From: Paenibacillus_F chitinolyticus_A
GTDB taxonomy: Bacteria; Bacillota; Bacilli; Paenibacillales; NBRC-103111
Reading direction: 5' to 3'
Assembly (NCBI RefSeq): GCF_045038035.1
Contig: NZ_CP173427.1
Coordinates: 4,464,001-4,528,000 of the forward strand
DNA length: 64,000 bases
The position numbers and the translations under genes were made by a program. Position 1 is the stretch's first letter; the number at the start of each line of letters is the position of its first letter. Below the pieces are notes generated by a model. It worked only from the letters and a program-made list of their open reading frames with translations. It was not told the DNA's origin and did no database searches. Below, piece by piece: positions 17,996 through 30,911 of the stretch.

Positions 17996-19756
17996 TTACA
18001 GGACGCGCGCACGTCCCGAGTACACAATCCCTACTTCAGGGAACAAGGTAATTTCCATGTCGTCCTTGATCAGGTCAAGGGCACGGTCAACACCGACGAT
18101 AACCGGGATGCCCAGGCTGAGAGCTACTACCGCGGCGTGGGATGTGATCCCGCCCACGTCCGTGATCAGACCCGCCGCACGCTCGATAGCCGGCATATAT
18201 TCCTTGTCGGTCGTATTGGTGACCAGAATAGCGCCGTCTTTCATTTTGCTGACGGCTTCCTCGGCAGTTTCGGCCGTCACGACAACGCCTTTCGCGTGCT
18301 GGGTGCCGATACCGGTTCCTTTGGCGATCATTTCGCCGACCTGGTGAACCTTCATCAGATTCGTAGTACCGGAGCTTCCGATCGGCACGCCGGCCGTGAT
18401 CACGACGATATCGCCGAGATCCACATAACCTTCGCGGATGCTTCCGTCGACCGCTTGCTCAAACAGCTCGTCCGTCGTTTGCGCGTCCCCGTGGAGGAGG
18501 ACAGGCTGCACGCCCCAAACGAGGTTCAGACGGCGCATAACCTGCGGGTTGCGTGTTACCGCAACGATCGGCGCCTTCGGACGGTATTTGGATACCATTC
18601 TTGCGGTATAGCCGCTTTCCGTAGCGGTTACGATCGCTTTGGCATCCAGTTCAAGAGCGGCGTTCGCGACGGATTGGGAAATGGATTCCGTTACCGTCGT
18701 TTGCAGCGCGTGCGCTTGACGCAGGAAAATCTCGCGGTATTCCAGAGCCGCTTCCGCACGCTGTGCGATGCGGGACATAGTTTCTACCGCTTCAACCGGA
18801 TATTTCCCGGCAGCCGTCTCGCCGGACAGCATAATCGCGTCGGAGCCGTCGAACACGGCGTTGGCCACGTCACTTGCTTCGGCACGGGTCGGGCGCGGAT
18901 TGCGTTGCATGGAGTCAAGCATCATCGTAGCGGTAATAACCGGTTTGCCGACCAGGTTACACTTCTTGATCATTTGCTTCTGTACAACCGGCACGTCTTC
19001 CGGCGGAATTTCCACGCCAAGGTCGCCGCGGGCAACCATCAGGCCGTCGGAAACTTCCAGGATTTCATCCAGGTTGTCAACGCCTTCCTGGTTCTCGATC
19101 TTGGATATGATCTGGATATGAGAAGCGTTGTGACGCTCCAGCAGTTCGCGGATTTCAAGCACGTCGCTTGCTTTACGGACGAAAGAAGCGGCGATGAAAT
19201 CGATGCCCTGCTCGATACCGAATACGATATCGTTAGCGTCTTTTTCCGTAATACCCGGCAGCGAGATGCTGACGCCCGGAACGTTCACGCCTTTTTTGCT
19301 TTTAATCGGACCGCTGTTCACGATGCGGCATTTGATATCGTTACCTTGAACGGCTTCAACCGTCAGGCCGATCAGACCGTCGTCGATCAGAATCGTGTCG
19401 CCGGGCTTAACGTCTTCCGCCAGGCCTTCATAGGTCACGGACACGCGTTCACGATCTCCGAGAATTTCTTCGGTCGTCAGGGTAATCATCTCGCCTGCGG
19501 CCAATTCGATCGGTTCTTCTTTCAGTTTGCCGAGACGGATCTCGGGCCCCTTCGTATCCAGCAAAATGGATACGTTGCGGCCTCCGAGTTCTTCGCAGGC
19601 AGCGCGGAGGTTTTTGATCCGGCCGCCGTGCTCTTCAAAATCGCCGTGAGAGAAGTTCAGTCTCATCACGTTCATTCCTGCCGTTACGAGCTTCTTGAGG
19701 TTTTCTTTGGACTCGCTTGCCGGTCCGATCGTACAAACAATTTTTGTCTTACGCAT
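17996..19756 (-). CDS. pyk: Pyruvate kinase with C-terminal PEP-utiliser domain
   Basis: 586 residues. Residues 1-475 are a complete pyruvate kinase: IGPASESKENL at the N-terminus, RLNFSHGD, VARGDLGVEIP, MLDSMQRNPRPTRAEASDVANAV. The last ~85 residues carry the Bacillales extra domain homologous to the phosphohistidine domain of PEP synthase (TDVGGITSHAAVVA), whose role is unclear. ATG 19756 has AGGAGGG upstream and overlaps the accA end by 8 bp. In B. subtilis pfkA sits between accA and pyk; here it does not. Confidence 0.95.
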   Translation of the reverse strand: MRKTKIVCTIGPASESKENLKKLVTAGMNVMRLNFSHGDFEEHGGRIKNLRAACEELGGRNVSILLDTKGPEIRLGKLKEEPIELAAGEMITLTTEEILGDRERVSVTYEGLAEDVKPGDTILIDDGLIGLTVEAVQGNDIKCRIVNSGPIKSKKGVNVPGVSISLPGITEKDANDIVFGIEQGIDFIAASFVRKASDVLEIRELLERHNASHIQIISKIENQEGVDNLDEILEVSDGLMVARGDLGVEIPPEDVPVVQKQMIKKCNLVGKPVITATMMLDSMQRNPRPTRAEASDVANAVFDGSDAIMLSGETAAGKYPVEAVETMSRIAQRAEAALEYREIFLRQAHALQTTVTESISQSVANAALELDAKAIVTATESGYTARMVSKYRPKAPIVAVTRNPQVMRRLNLVWGVQPVLLHGDAQTTDELFEQAVDGSIREGYVDLGDIVVITAGVPIGSSGTTNLMKVHQVGEMIAKGTGIGTQHAKGVVVTAETAEEAVSKMKDGAILVTNTTDKEYMPAIERAAGLITDVGGITSHAAVVALSLGIPVIVGVDRALDLIKDDMEITLFPEVGIVYSGRARVL

Positions 19757-20723
19757 GGTTACCCTCCTGAGTAAATGTATATCTGCCGATTTGTCTGAAT
19801 TTGAGGTACCTGTCTTCTTTGAGTTCCTCTTCCGACATCGCTAACAGCGGCTGCATGTGCTCCAGAACGGCCGCTTTAATATTCGCTGACTGGAGTTCCA
19901 GATCACGATGGGCACCACCCTGAGGTTCAGGGACGATGCTATCGATAACGCCCAAGTCCGCAATATCCTTGGCGGTGATTTTCATCGCTTCCGCGGCTTG
20001 CAGGGATTTGGTTGCATCGTTGTACAAAATGGATGCGGCCCCTTCGGGACTGATAACCGAGTAAATGGCATTCTCAAGCATCAATACCCGATTGCCGACG
20101 CCAAGCGCGAGCGCTCCGCCGCTGCCTCCTTCGCCGATCACGACGCAGACGACAGGCACGCGAAGACCGGCCATGACGAGCAGGTTGCGCGCAATCGCTT
20201 CCCCTTGGCCCCTCTCTTCGGCGGCGTTGCCGGGAAACGCCCCTTTCGTATCGATGAACGTAATGACGGGACGGCCGAATTTGTCCGCCTGTTTCATCAG
20301 ACGAAGCGCCTTACGGAAACCCTCCGGATGCGGAGAGCCGAAATTGCGGGCGATATTGTCCTTTGTGTCCTTGCCCTTCTGATGACCGACGACCGTAACG
20401 GGCAGCCCGTCCAGCTTGGCGACGCCGCCGATAATGGCGAGGTCGTCTCCATACAGACGGTCTCCGTGAAGCTCCACGAAGTCCGTAAAGATTCTCTCTA
20501 TGTAGTCGATCGTCGTCGGACGCTGCGGATGCCGGGCGAGCTGCATTTTCTCCGATGCGGACATCGTGGAATACAATTCCTGCTGCAGCTCGGCATACCG
20601 TTCCTCAAGGCGCCGGATTTCATCCGTGAAATCGATTTTCTTTTCTTCACCGAAACGCTTCAGTTCGTCAATTTTGCTGCGAAGCTCGGTCAGTGGCTGC
20701 TCAAATGACAATTCACCCGCCAT
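19749..20723 (-). CDS. accA: Acetyl-CoA carboxylase carboxyltransferase subunit alpha
   Basis: 324 residues. N-terminal coiled region ELRSKIDELKRFGEEKK, then RPTTIDYIERIFTDFVELHGDR, FIDTKGAFPGNAAEERGQ and VVIGEGGSGGALALGVG, the crotonase-fold core. With AccD it transfers carboxyl from biotin to acetyl-CoA for fatty-acid synthesis. I start at ATG 20723 (AAGGGG, 9-base gap) rather than at ATG 20732, which abuts the ribosome site. Overlaps accD by 11 bp, hence translational coupling. Confidence 0.95.
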   Translation of the reverse strand: MAGELSFEQPLTELRSKIDELKRFGEEKKIDFTDEIRRLEERYAELQQELYSTMSASEKMQLARHPQRPTTIDYIERIFTDFVELHGDRLYGDDLAIIGGVAKLDGLPVTVVGHQKGKDTKDNIARNFGSPHPEGFRKALRLMKQADKFGRPVITFIDTKGAFPGNAAEERGQGEAIARNLLVMAGLRVPVVCVVIGEGGSGGALALGVGNRVLMLENAIYSVISPEGAASILYNDATKSLQAAEAMKITAKDIADLGVIDSIVPEPQGGAHRDLELQSANIKAAVLEHMQPLLAMSEEELKEDRYLKFRQIGRYTFTQEGNHA

Positions 20724-21579
20724 AATTCGCATCCCCTTTCATCACGTGCATATCAAGCAGTTTGATCAGCATTGTCCGCATGTCTTTGCGGGCCACGACC
20801 TTGTCCACCTGTCCGCGCAGAAGGTTGAATTCCGCGGTTTGGAAGTTATCGGGCAGTTTCTGCCTGATCGTCTGCTCAATGACACGCCGGCCGGTAAAGC
20901 CGAACGATGCCGCGGGTTCCGCGATAATAATATCGCCGAGCATGGCAAAGCTTGCCGAAACCCCTCCGAAAGTCGGATCGGTAATGACGGAGACAAACAA
21001 GCCGCCTTCCGAGTCAAGCTTCTGAATAGCCGCGCTCGTCTTAGCCATTTGCATCAGACTGAGAATGCTCTCCTGCATACGGGCACCGCCCGAAGTCGAA
21101 AACAGAATGAGCGGATACTTCTTCTGGATGGCGCTCTCGATGGCGCGCGTCAGCTTCTCGCCGACGACGGAACCGAGGGAGCCGCCCATAAAGTCAAAAC
21201 TCATCGCGCCAAAGACGACCGGATATCCGCCGATCGTACCTTCACCGGTAACGACGGCATCCTTCAGGCCGGTCTTGTCCTTCGCTTTGGTGATTTTATT
21301 CTCGTAATCCGGAAAACCGAGAGGATCTTCCGAAATCATATTCTCGTCATACTCGAACAGACGCCCTTCATCGAGGGTCATCGTCATACGTTCCATCGCA
21401 TTTAATTTGTAATGATAATTGCAGGACGTACAGACTTTCAAGTTCTTCTCAAGCTCTTTACTGTATTGAATAGTTCCGCAGCGCGGACATTTATTCATCA
21501 GCCCTTCGGGTATCTCGCGTTTCGCTTTCTCGGAAGGGATAGTTGCATATTTGCGTTTCTGAAAAAGATCCTTTAGCAC
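20713..21579 (-). CDS. accD: Acetyl-CoA carboxylase carboxyltransferase subunit beta
   Basis: 288 residues. N-terminal zinc ribbon with C31/C34 (CPRCG) and C50/C53 (CTSCNYH), then the crotonase core with FDFMGGSLGSVVGEK and STSGGARMQESILSLMQMAK. Forms the A2B2 carboxyltransferase with AccA. GTG 21579 has GAGAGG seven bases upstream. First gene of accD-accA-pyk. Confidence 0.95.
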   Translation of the reverse strand: MLKDLFQKRKYATIPSEKAKREIPEGLMNKCPRCGTIQYSKELEKNLKVCTSCNYHYKLNAMERMTMTLDEGRLFEYDENMISEDPLGFPDYENKITKAKDKTGLKDAVVTGEGTIGGYPVVFGAMSFDFMGGSLGSVVGEKLTRAIESAIQKKYPLILFSTSGGARMQESILSLMQMAKTSAAIQKLDSEGGLFVSVITDPTFGGVSASFAMLGDIIIAEPAASFGFTGRRVIEQTIRQKLPDNFQTAEFNLLRGQVDKVVARKDMRTMLIKLLDMHVMKGDANYGG

Positions 21580-21662
21580 ATTTGCACCTCTCTGGCTTAC
21601 AATTTCCGCTTCAGCCGTTCGCTGCGGAGGTTTCGTAAAACACGCCTTCGCAACCGCTGCGG

Positions 21663-21851
21663 TCAGCGATGTAAAATGGTGTTGAGTACTTCTTGAACCT
21701 CTTCCACTTCACCCTCGGGAACCACGATTTCAAATTGGTTCTTGGTCATGGAGATTGCTCGAATTTGGACCAGAAACCCCTCCTCCGACAGGCGTTGCTT
21801 TATACGCTCCGCAATTTTGGCGGTGGGGGCAATATAAATCACGGTCCACAT
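21663..21851 (-). CDS. Small DUF2007-like protein
   Basis: 62 residues from ATG 21851 with GAGGAGG eight bases upstream; the open frame continues to 21977 without a start signal. The opening MWTVIYIAPTAKIAERIKQ, then EEGFLVQIR and a C-terminal VPEGEVEEVQEVL, resemble short ferredoxin-like proteins annotated DUF2007 or putative signal transducers. No function known to me. It precedes accD on the same strand and has its own promoter. Confidence 0.65.
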   Translation of the reverse strand: MWTVIYIAPTAKIAERIKQRLSEEGFLVQIRAISMTKNQFEIVVPEGEVEEVQEVLNTILHR

Positions 21852-21951
21852 GGGGATATACCTCCTCAACAGTACCCGGGTAAAATGGATAGCGCCAAAA
21901 TGAAAATGACGCAGCAGCGTATCTCTAGCCTTCACTTTCCGTTCTCTCAAG

Positions 21952-21979
21952 TCTATACAATGGAATAATGATAACACAA
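21952..21979 (-). promoter_or_regulatory. Sigma-A-like promoter for the DUF2007-like gene
   Basis: Minus strand: TTGTGT (21979-21974), 16-base spacer, TATAGA (21957-21952), about 100 bases before ATG 21851. May also read into accD-accA-pyk. Confidence 0.45.
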
Positions 21980-22151
21980 CCTCTAATTTTCCCGCAAGGA
22001 AGGGTTGTCTTCCCTAAGAGGCTTCCGTTCCGCCGTCACCTGAGATTAAACATGGAAAAAGAAGGATGGAGCATCCCGCTAACCCGCTTTCCGCTGCCCG
22101 GATACCAAGGCATTTCCACTGTGAAATATTCCCTGACCCGCATCGGACCGA

Positions 22152-22192
22152 CAAAAAAAACTTCCCACGCCCACGGGGTGGTGAAGTTTTTT
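22152..22192. terminator. Terminator between dnaE-pgpA and the DUF2007-like gene
   Basis: AAAAAAACTTC(C)CAC paired with GTGGTGAAGTTTTTTT, one bulge, with A and T runs on both sides. It can stop the minus-strand dnaE transcript. Between 21980 and 22150 I see nothing else. Confidence 0.65.
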
Positions 22193-22287
22193 TGAATCGG
22201 ACACGCGGACGCTATCGCGGCGGTCCAGACCGCTTCGCCGAGACGGCGGCTCGACCGTTCGAGCACCTGCCGCGGATAAAAGCCGGG

Positions 22288-22821
22288 CTATGCGGGCTCT
22301 TTCGTATCCGCGCCGGCTTCACCGGTTTCGCAAAGTTTCTCGAAATAAATCGAAACGGGTTGGTTTTGATGAGCGATTCTGGCGGATGCCGCTGCGGCCA
22401 GCCCGGCCACGAGATCGTCGAGAAACACGTGAATCTCCCGCTCATGGTCGTTGAGATCGCGGATCACGCCGATTTTCTGCTTATCCAGATAACCGAAGCT
22501 CGTCAGCCCGATCATACCATACACATGCACAATTCCCAAAGCCAGCGTCTCGTCCACCCCGTATAGGGGCTCGTCCGCTTCCAGAATGCTTTGCAGCGGT
22601 TCGGGAAGAAGCCTGCGCTCCGCCAGCTCGTCCAGTGCGATACCGGTCATCAGGGTGTACTGCACTTCGCGTTTGGCAAGTACGGTCATCACGCTCTCCA
22701 GGCACACCTCTATCGTCAAAGCCTTGTTATACGGCTTCTGGAGCCGGAGAACAATTTCGGCAACACTCTCCGCGGTCACCCCCCTCTCCCGCAGCATTTG
22801 CAGCACCAGTTCCGTACTCAT
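22288..22821 (-). CDS. Phosphatidylglycerophosphatase A family protein (YutG-like)
   Basis: 177 residues related to PgpA/YutG. Segments typical of the soluble Bacillales branch: AEIVLRLQKPYNKALTIE, DEPLYGVDETLALGIVHVYGMIG, LTSFGYLDK and HVFLDDLVAG. No strong membrane helix, unlike E. coli PgpA. The likely reaction is dephosphorylation of phosphatidylglycerophosphate, but activity in this soluble branch is an inference. ATG 22821 has GGAGG. It lies 93 bp after dnaE on the same strand and before a terminator. Confidence 0.75.
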   Translation of the reverse strand: MSTELVLQMLRERGVTAESVAEIVLRLQKPYNKALTIEVCLESVMTVLAKREVQYTLMTGIALDELAERRLLPEPLQSILEADEPLYGVDETLALGIVHVYGMIGLTSFGYLDKQKIGVIRDLNDHEREIHVFLDDLVAGLAAAASARIAHQNQPVSIYFEKLCETGEAGADTKEPA

Positions 22822-22914
22822 GCTTTATTCCTCCCTTATCCGGCTGTTACCGCGCAGCTGCGGACAGGCTGCCGCTTTTGGCGGTTTTACAAATGTATGC
22901 CGGAAAAAGGAGGA

Positions 22915-27117
<4,203 letters not shown>

Positions 27118-27224
27118 GGCCATTACTCCTCCGAAACTTCCTTTCTTCTATTCTATCACAATTTTCAAAAAGGCGAAAATGCGTTCGCCCCGGAAAAATT
27201 TTGCTCCCGGCCCGTTTTTATACT

Positions 27225-27265
27225 AAAAAAAACGCCTGCACCCGTAGGGATACAGACGGTTTTTT
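27225..27265 (-). terminator. Terminator upstream of dnaE, end of the hisC/aminotransferase unit
   Basis: Minus-strand stem CCGTCTG/CAGGCG (one wobble) with a 14-base loop and eight T. A second GC hairpin (GCTGCC-TTGC-GGCAGC, near 27277-27292) has no T tail. The remainder of 27124-27418 is empty. Confidence 0.55.
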
Positions 27266-27418
27266 ATTGTTTTTGCTGCCTTGCGGCAGCGGGAACTTCT
27301 CTTTGTCAGGAGGTCGATCGCGCGGCACACCGTGCCGGAATGCGCACCCGGCGGCCGAGCACGCTGGAAACGGCCAGCAGCCTGCCTCTCCCGCTTTCTC
27401 TTCTCTCTCGCCGTCTGG

Positions 27419-28618
27419 TTACCGGTAAGAATCCAGAAGCGCCTTAAATACTTTGCCGGAGCGCTCGATCTGCTTGATGGGCACGCTGTAGGACAGACGG
27501 AAATGCCCGCCCCGCCCGAAGCCGCTCCCCGGCACGATCAGAAGACGATGCTCCTGCACCGCTTTCAGGCAGAACTCGACGTCGTCTGCAATCGGTGTCT
27601 TCGGGAAGATGAAGAAGCCTCCCTGCGGCACGGTGAATTCATACCCGGCCTCCTGCAGCACGCCGACCATAAGATCGCGCCGCTTGCGGTATTCCTGCTG
27701 CTCGACGGCGAGCGTATCCATGCGCGTAATGACACGCTGCATCATAACCGGCGCGTTGACAAATCCGAGCGTTCGGTTGCTGAAAACGAACGCCTGGGCG
27801 AGCAGCTGCGCATCGTCTGCCGAAGCGTCGACCGCGACATAACCGAGACGCTCTCCCGCGATTCCAAGGTCTTTGCTGAACGAGCTGACGAGGATCGTAC
27901 GCCCGTATGCGGCAAACGGGTTCGGCGGAACCGCGTCGTAGACCAGTTGACTGTACGGATCGTCGTAGACCATGTAGATCAGGCCGCCATGTTTTTTCTC
28001 GCCTTCGGCAAGCACTTTTCCCAGTTCGTTCAAATTATCCTGCGTAAGAAGCGTGCCGGTCGGATTGCCCGGTGTGTTGATAATGATCGCGCGGGTCCTC
28101 TCCGTGATCGCCTGGGCGACACGCTGCGTATCGACGCTGAAATCGTCGGCGAGGGGAACATGAACCGGGACGCCGCCGTGATTGTCGGCATAATAGTCGT
28201 ATTCCACGAAGTAAGGCGTCAGCAGAATCACTTCATCGCCCGGATTCAGGATGCTTTTCAGGACTACGTTCAGCCCTCCGCCCGCTCCGACCGTCATGAC
28301 GATATGCTCGGGCTTGACGCTGCCCCCGTACCGTCCGTTAAGATAGTCCGCCACTTTCTGTCTTGCCGAAGGCAGCCCCTGATTCGGAATGTACTGGTGC
28401 TTGCCCAGCTCGCCGCTGCTCACCGTATCGGCCAGTGCTTTCAGGAAAGCCCGGGGCGGCTCGACTACAGGATTTCCGAGCGAGAAATCATACACTTCGT
28501 CGGCTCCGTAAATGTCGATCAGCCGCTTCCCTTCGTCGAAGAGCTTGCGGATCCAGGAGCCTTTTTCAAGCTGGCCTGCGAGTTTTTCAGAAATTGCGCC
28601 TTTCGCTGGAGATGTCAT
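27419..28618 (-). CDS. Class I/II pyridoxal-phosphate aminotransferase
   Basis: 399 residues, AspC-like fold type I. Seen: VGAGGGLNVVLKSIL (PLP phosphate region), INTPGNPTGTLL, YMVYDDPYSQL with the PLP-ring aspartate, and the Schiff-base lysine in VSSFSKDLGIAGERLGY. The substrate cannot be assigned. ATG 28618 has GGAGG. It lies 47 bp downstream of hisC, likely co-transcribed, and ends before a terminator. Neither gene belongs to this place in B. subtilis. Confidence 0.85.
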   Translation of the reverse strand: MTSPAKGAISEKLAGQLEKGSWIRKLFDEGKRLIDIYGADEVYDFSLGNPVVEPPRAFLKALADTVSSGELGKHQYIPNQGLPSARQKVADYLNGRYGGSVKPEHIVMTVGAGGGLNVVLKSILNPGDEVILLTPYFVEYDYYADNHGGVPVHVPLADDFSVDTQRVAQAITERTRAIIINTPGNPTGTLLTQDNLNELGKVLAEGEKKHGGLIYMVYDDPYSQLVYDAVPPNPFAAYGRTILVSSFSKDLGIAGERLGYVAVDASADDAQLLAQAFVFSNRTLGFVNAPVMMQRVITRMDTLAVEQQEYRKRRDLMVGVLQEAGYEFTVPQGGFFIFPKTPIADDVEFCLKAVQEHRLLIVPGSGFGRGGHFRLSYSVPIKQIERSGKVFKALLDSYR

Positions 28619-28665
28619 AGCGTTCCTCCTTTAATACATTTTATTTTTGTAAACGAAAAGAAGAT

Positions 28666-29760
28666 TCAATCTCCCGAGTAAACCGTTTCATCCTCCGGCC
28701 CGTTAAGCAGATCTTCAAGGAGTGTCAGCAGCTTCAGGTTCTCCTCTTCCGTGCCTATGCTGATTCGGATTTTGTCCTCAAGCAGCGGGGAATCGAAATG
28801 CCGGATGTACACGTGCCGCTCCGCGAGCCACTCCGTAATCCTTCGTGCCGATAAACCCGATCCGGCCGGAGGCGTGCACAGCAGGAAGTTCGTCTCCGAA
28901 TCGGGAACGGCAAACCCGAGGCTGCGAAGACTGCCGCCTAAGCTGCTTCTGGACGCGCGGATACGGCCGACGGTTTCGCCGAAATAGGACCGGTCCCTCA
29001 GCGCGGCGGCCGCGATTGTTTGCGTGAGCATGCTCACATTGTAGGAATCTTTGCATTTGTCGAGCGCCTCGATCAGAGCCTCGTCCGCAAACGCATAGCC
29101 GAAGCGGATTCCGCAAAGGGAATACGATTTAGATAACGTGCGCAGAATCAGCAGGTTCGGACAGCGGCCGATCAGACTCAAGGCGCTCGCTTCTCCATCG
29201 GCAAAATCGATATAAGCTTCATCGACGATCAGAAGCCCTTTGTAACGCCCGGCAAGCTCTTCGATCGCATCCACGGACACCAGCAATCCCGTAGGGGCAT
29301 TGGGATTTACGAGAATGATGGCCCGGGAAGGCACGGCGAGAAGAGCTTCCGTATCGATGCTGAAATCTTCCCGGGTCGGTACGAATTCGCAGTGCACCCG
29401 GTGGATGTCCGCCGCGGTCCGGTAAAGCGAATAAGTCGGATAAGGCAGAGCGATGGCGCTTCCCTCCTCCAGAAACGCTTTAAACAGGAGGGAAATGATC
29501 TCATCGGAACCGTTGCCGCAGAACACCTGATTGCGGTTTACACCGTAGATGTCCGCCAGCACTTCCCTTACGGGCTCGGCCGTCGCATTGGGATAACGCC
29601 TCAGCAGAGCGTAATCGAAACCTGCCAGCGCCTTCCTCACATCGGGTGAGGGCGGATAAGGATTTTCGTTGGAATTGAGCTTGATGACCTGCTGCTCCGC
29701 TTCCGGCTGAAAGCCGGGTATGTAGGGCGCCATGCTGCGAATATGTGCTTTGGCGTACAA
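28666..29760 (-). CDS. hisC: Histidinol-phosphate aminotransferase
   Basis: 364 residues from TTG 29760, chosen for GAGGAGG eight bases upstream; the open frame extends to 29904 across a hairpin. HisC signatures: KLNSNENPYPPSP, FCGNGSDEIISLLF, NPNAPTGLL, VDEAYIDFA, and the PLP lysine in LRTLSKSYSLCGIRFGYA. Makes histidinol phosphate from imidazole-acetol phosphate; paralogues can act on aromatic amino acids, and here it is outside any his operon, so the in vivo substrate is open. Confidence 0.85.
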   Translation of the reverse strand: MYAKAHIRSMAPYIPGFQPEAEQQVIKLNSNENPYPPSPDVRKALAGFDYALLRRYPNATAEPVREVLADIYGVNRNQVFCGNGSDEIISLLFKAFLEEGSAIALPYPTYSLYRTAADIHRVHCEFVPTREDFSIDTEALLAVPSRAIILVNPNAPTGLLVSVDAIEELAGRYKGLLIVDEAYIDFADGEASALSLIGRCPNLLILRTLSKSYSLCGIRFGYAFADEALIEALDKCKDSYNVSMLTQTIAAAALRDRSYFGETVGRIRASRSSLGGSLRSLGFAVPDSETNFLLCTPPAGSGLSARRITEWLAERHVYIRHFDSPLLEDKIRISIGTEEENLKLLTLLEDLLNGPEDETVYSGD

Positions 29761-29842
29761 GAAATCCGCCTCCTCTGCTCTTATAAATCTCCGGTGAAAT
29801 TTCTTTTTAATCAGTATAACGCAATTTTCCGGAGATTCTAGC

Positions 29843-29902
29843 AAAAAAATAGAGACCGGACCCGTTCCGCAAGAATCGCGGGCTTTGTCTCTTTTCTCTA
29901 TC
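29843..29902 (-). terminator. Terminator-like hairpin in the hisC leader
   Basis: Minus strand: AGAGAC...CCCG...CGGG...GTCTCT, followed by seven T. A -10-like TATGAT (29905-29900) sits immediately upstream and TATACT lies between the hairpin and hisC. No minus-strand gene lies upstream that would need ending, so this may be an attenuator or a very short leader RNA. Confidence 0.45.
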
Positions 29903-29988
29903 ATAAACGATCGCGGAACTTCATAGACTTTACCAAAGGGACCCTATTAAAACCGCACAGAAGTCCAAAAAAGAAAGAAGGGAATCAG

Positions 29989-30321
29989 GTGACGGGCTTT
30001 GTCACTTCCGCGATACTCAATTTTTTCGTAGCTTTCGGCGTCGTTATGGGAGGCAGCATGCTGGCGGGAATCGGCTCGGTTCTTTCGCTCCAGCCCCCCA
30101 CCTATAAGATGCTGCTTATCGCCGAGAACATTAAAATTTGGGCGATGGTCGCCGCAATCGGGGGCACGATCGACCCCATCCGGATGATCCAGGACAACTT
30201 TCAGGACGGGCAGCTTTCTCCCGCTTTCAAGCAAATTCTGTTGATCATCAGCGCCTATATCGGGGCGCACATGGGTACATCGCTCATCCAGCTGATCTGC
30301 AAGGGGGGCGGGCAGTCTTGA
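29989..30321 (+). CDS. ytrH: Sporulation membrane protein YtrH
   Basis: 110 residues with three hydrophobic segments (about 6-30, 45-62, 80-100). The segment FGVVMGGSMLAGIGSVLSL and the order ytrH-ytrI next to dnaE match B. subtilis, where ytrH and ytrI are needed for efficient sporulation. Starts with GTG 29989 behind AAGGGA. Its TGA overlaps the ytrI start. Confidence 0.85.
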   Translation: MTGFVTSAILNFFVAFGVVMGGSMLAGIGSVLSLQPPTYKMLLIAENIKIWAMVAAIGGTIDPIRMIQDNFQDGQLSPAFKQILLIISAYIGAHMGTSLIQLICKGGGQS

Positions 30322-30869
30322 AAATGCCCAGCTTCGACCGTTATCCCCGCTTCCTCGCGGGTATCGGGCTTTTTTTGGCGGGAGGGATTGTGGGCAGCGC
30401 CGTGTTTCTAAGCTTATATCACCATACCTACAACGTGCTCGTAATCGAAAACTGGAACCTGAAAAAAGAAAATAACGGGCTTCAACTGGATATCGAAACG
30501 CTGAACAAATTCAAAAACAAACAAGGACTGATCACGCGTGTGACCGTCCATTTGTACAACGATATTCAGCATCCGCTGGAAAGCCATGTTCAGAAAGCGC
30601 TGGAGGACCGGGTCAAGAGAGATCTGAAAATCGTCGAAGGACAGAAGCTGGGGGAAATCCGGGATTCGCCCCAATTGTACGAACGCCTTATCGCGAGCAA
30701 AACGTATTACGGCGTAATCGATAAAGACTACATCGTCAATGTCAAAGCGATGGCGCTCGTACAATCGGAGCTGACCGTGTGGATTACGGCGGACGAGCCG
30801 AAGAAGCAGGCTCTCCCCGACAAAGGAACGATCGTGCCGGATCATGACGCCTTTAACGGCTCTTACTAG
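30318..30869 (+). CDS. ytrI: Sporulation membrane protein YtrI
   Basis: 183 residues. One N-terminal membrane helix (about 14-36, GIGLFLAGGIVGSAVFLSLY), then a coiled-coil stretch (VIENWNLKKENNGLQLDIETL) and a soluble extracytoplasmic domain. TTG 30318 has the GGGGGG site 9 bases upstream and overlaps the ytrH stop; ATG 30324 is the alternative. Forms a coupled pair with ytrH. It is the last plus-strand gene before the com locus; nrnA, expected next in the B. subtilis order, is not there. Confidence 0.8.
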   Translation: MKMPSFDRYPRFLAGIGLFLAGGIVGSAVFLSLYHHTYNVLVIENWNLKKENNGLQLDIETLNKFKNKQGLITRVTVHLYNDIQHPLESHVQKALEDRVKRDLKIVEGQKLGEIRDSPQLYERLIASKTYYGVIDKDYIVNVKAMALVQSELTVWITADEPKKQALPDKGTIVPDHDAFNGSY

Positions 30870-30911
30870 CCCTTCCTATTTAAAATAGGCAGGAAAGGCT
30901 GAAACCGGGCG

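Noticed and set aside
17870..19774. 634-codon open frame on the plus strand opposite pyk
   Set aside because: It lies entirely antisense to a complete pyruvate kinase and its translation shows no recognisable domain; it arises from codon bias of the real gene.
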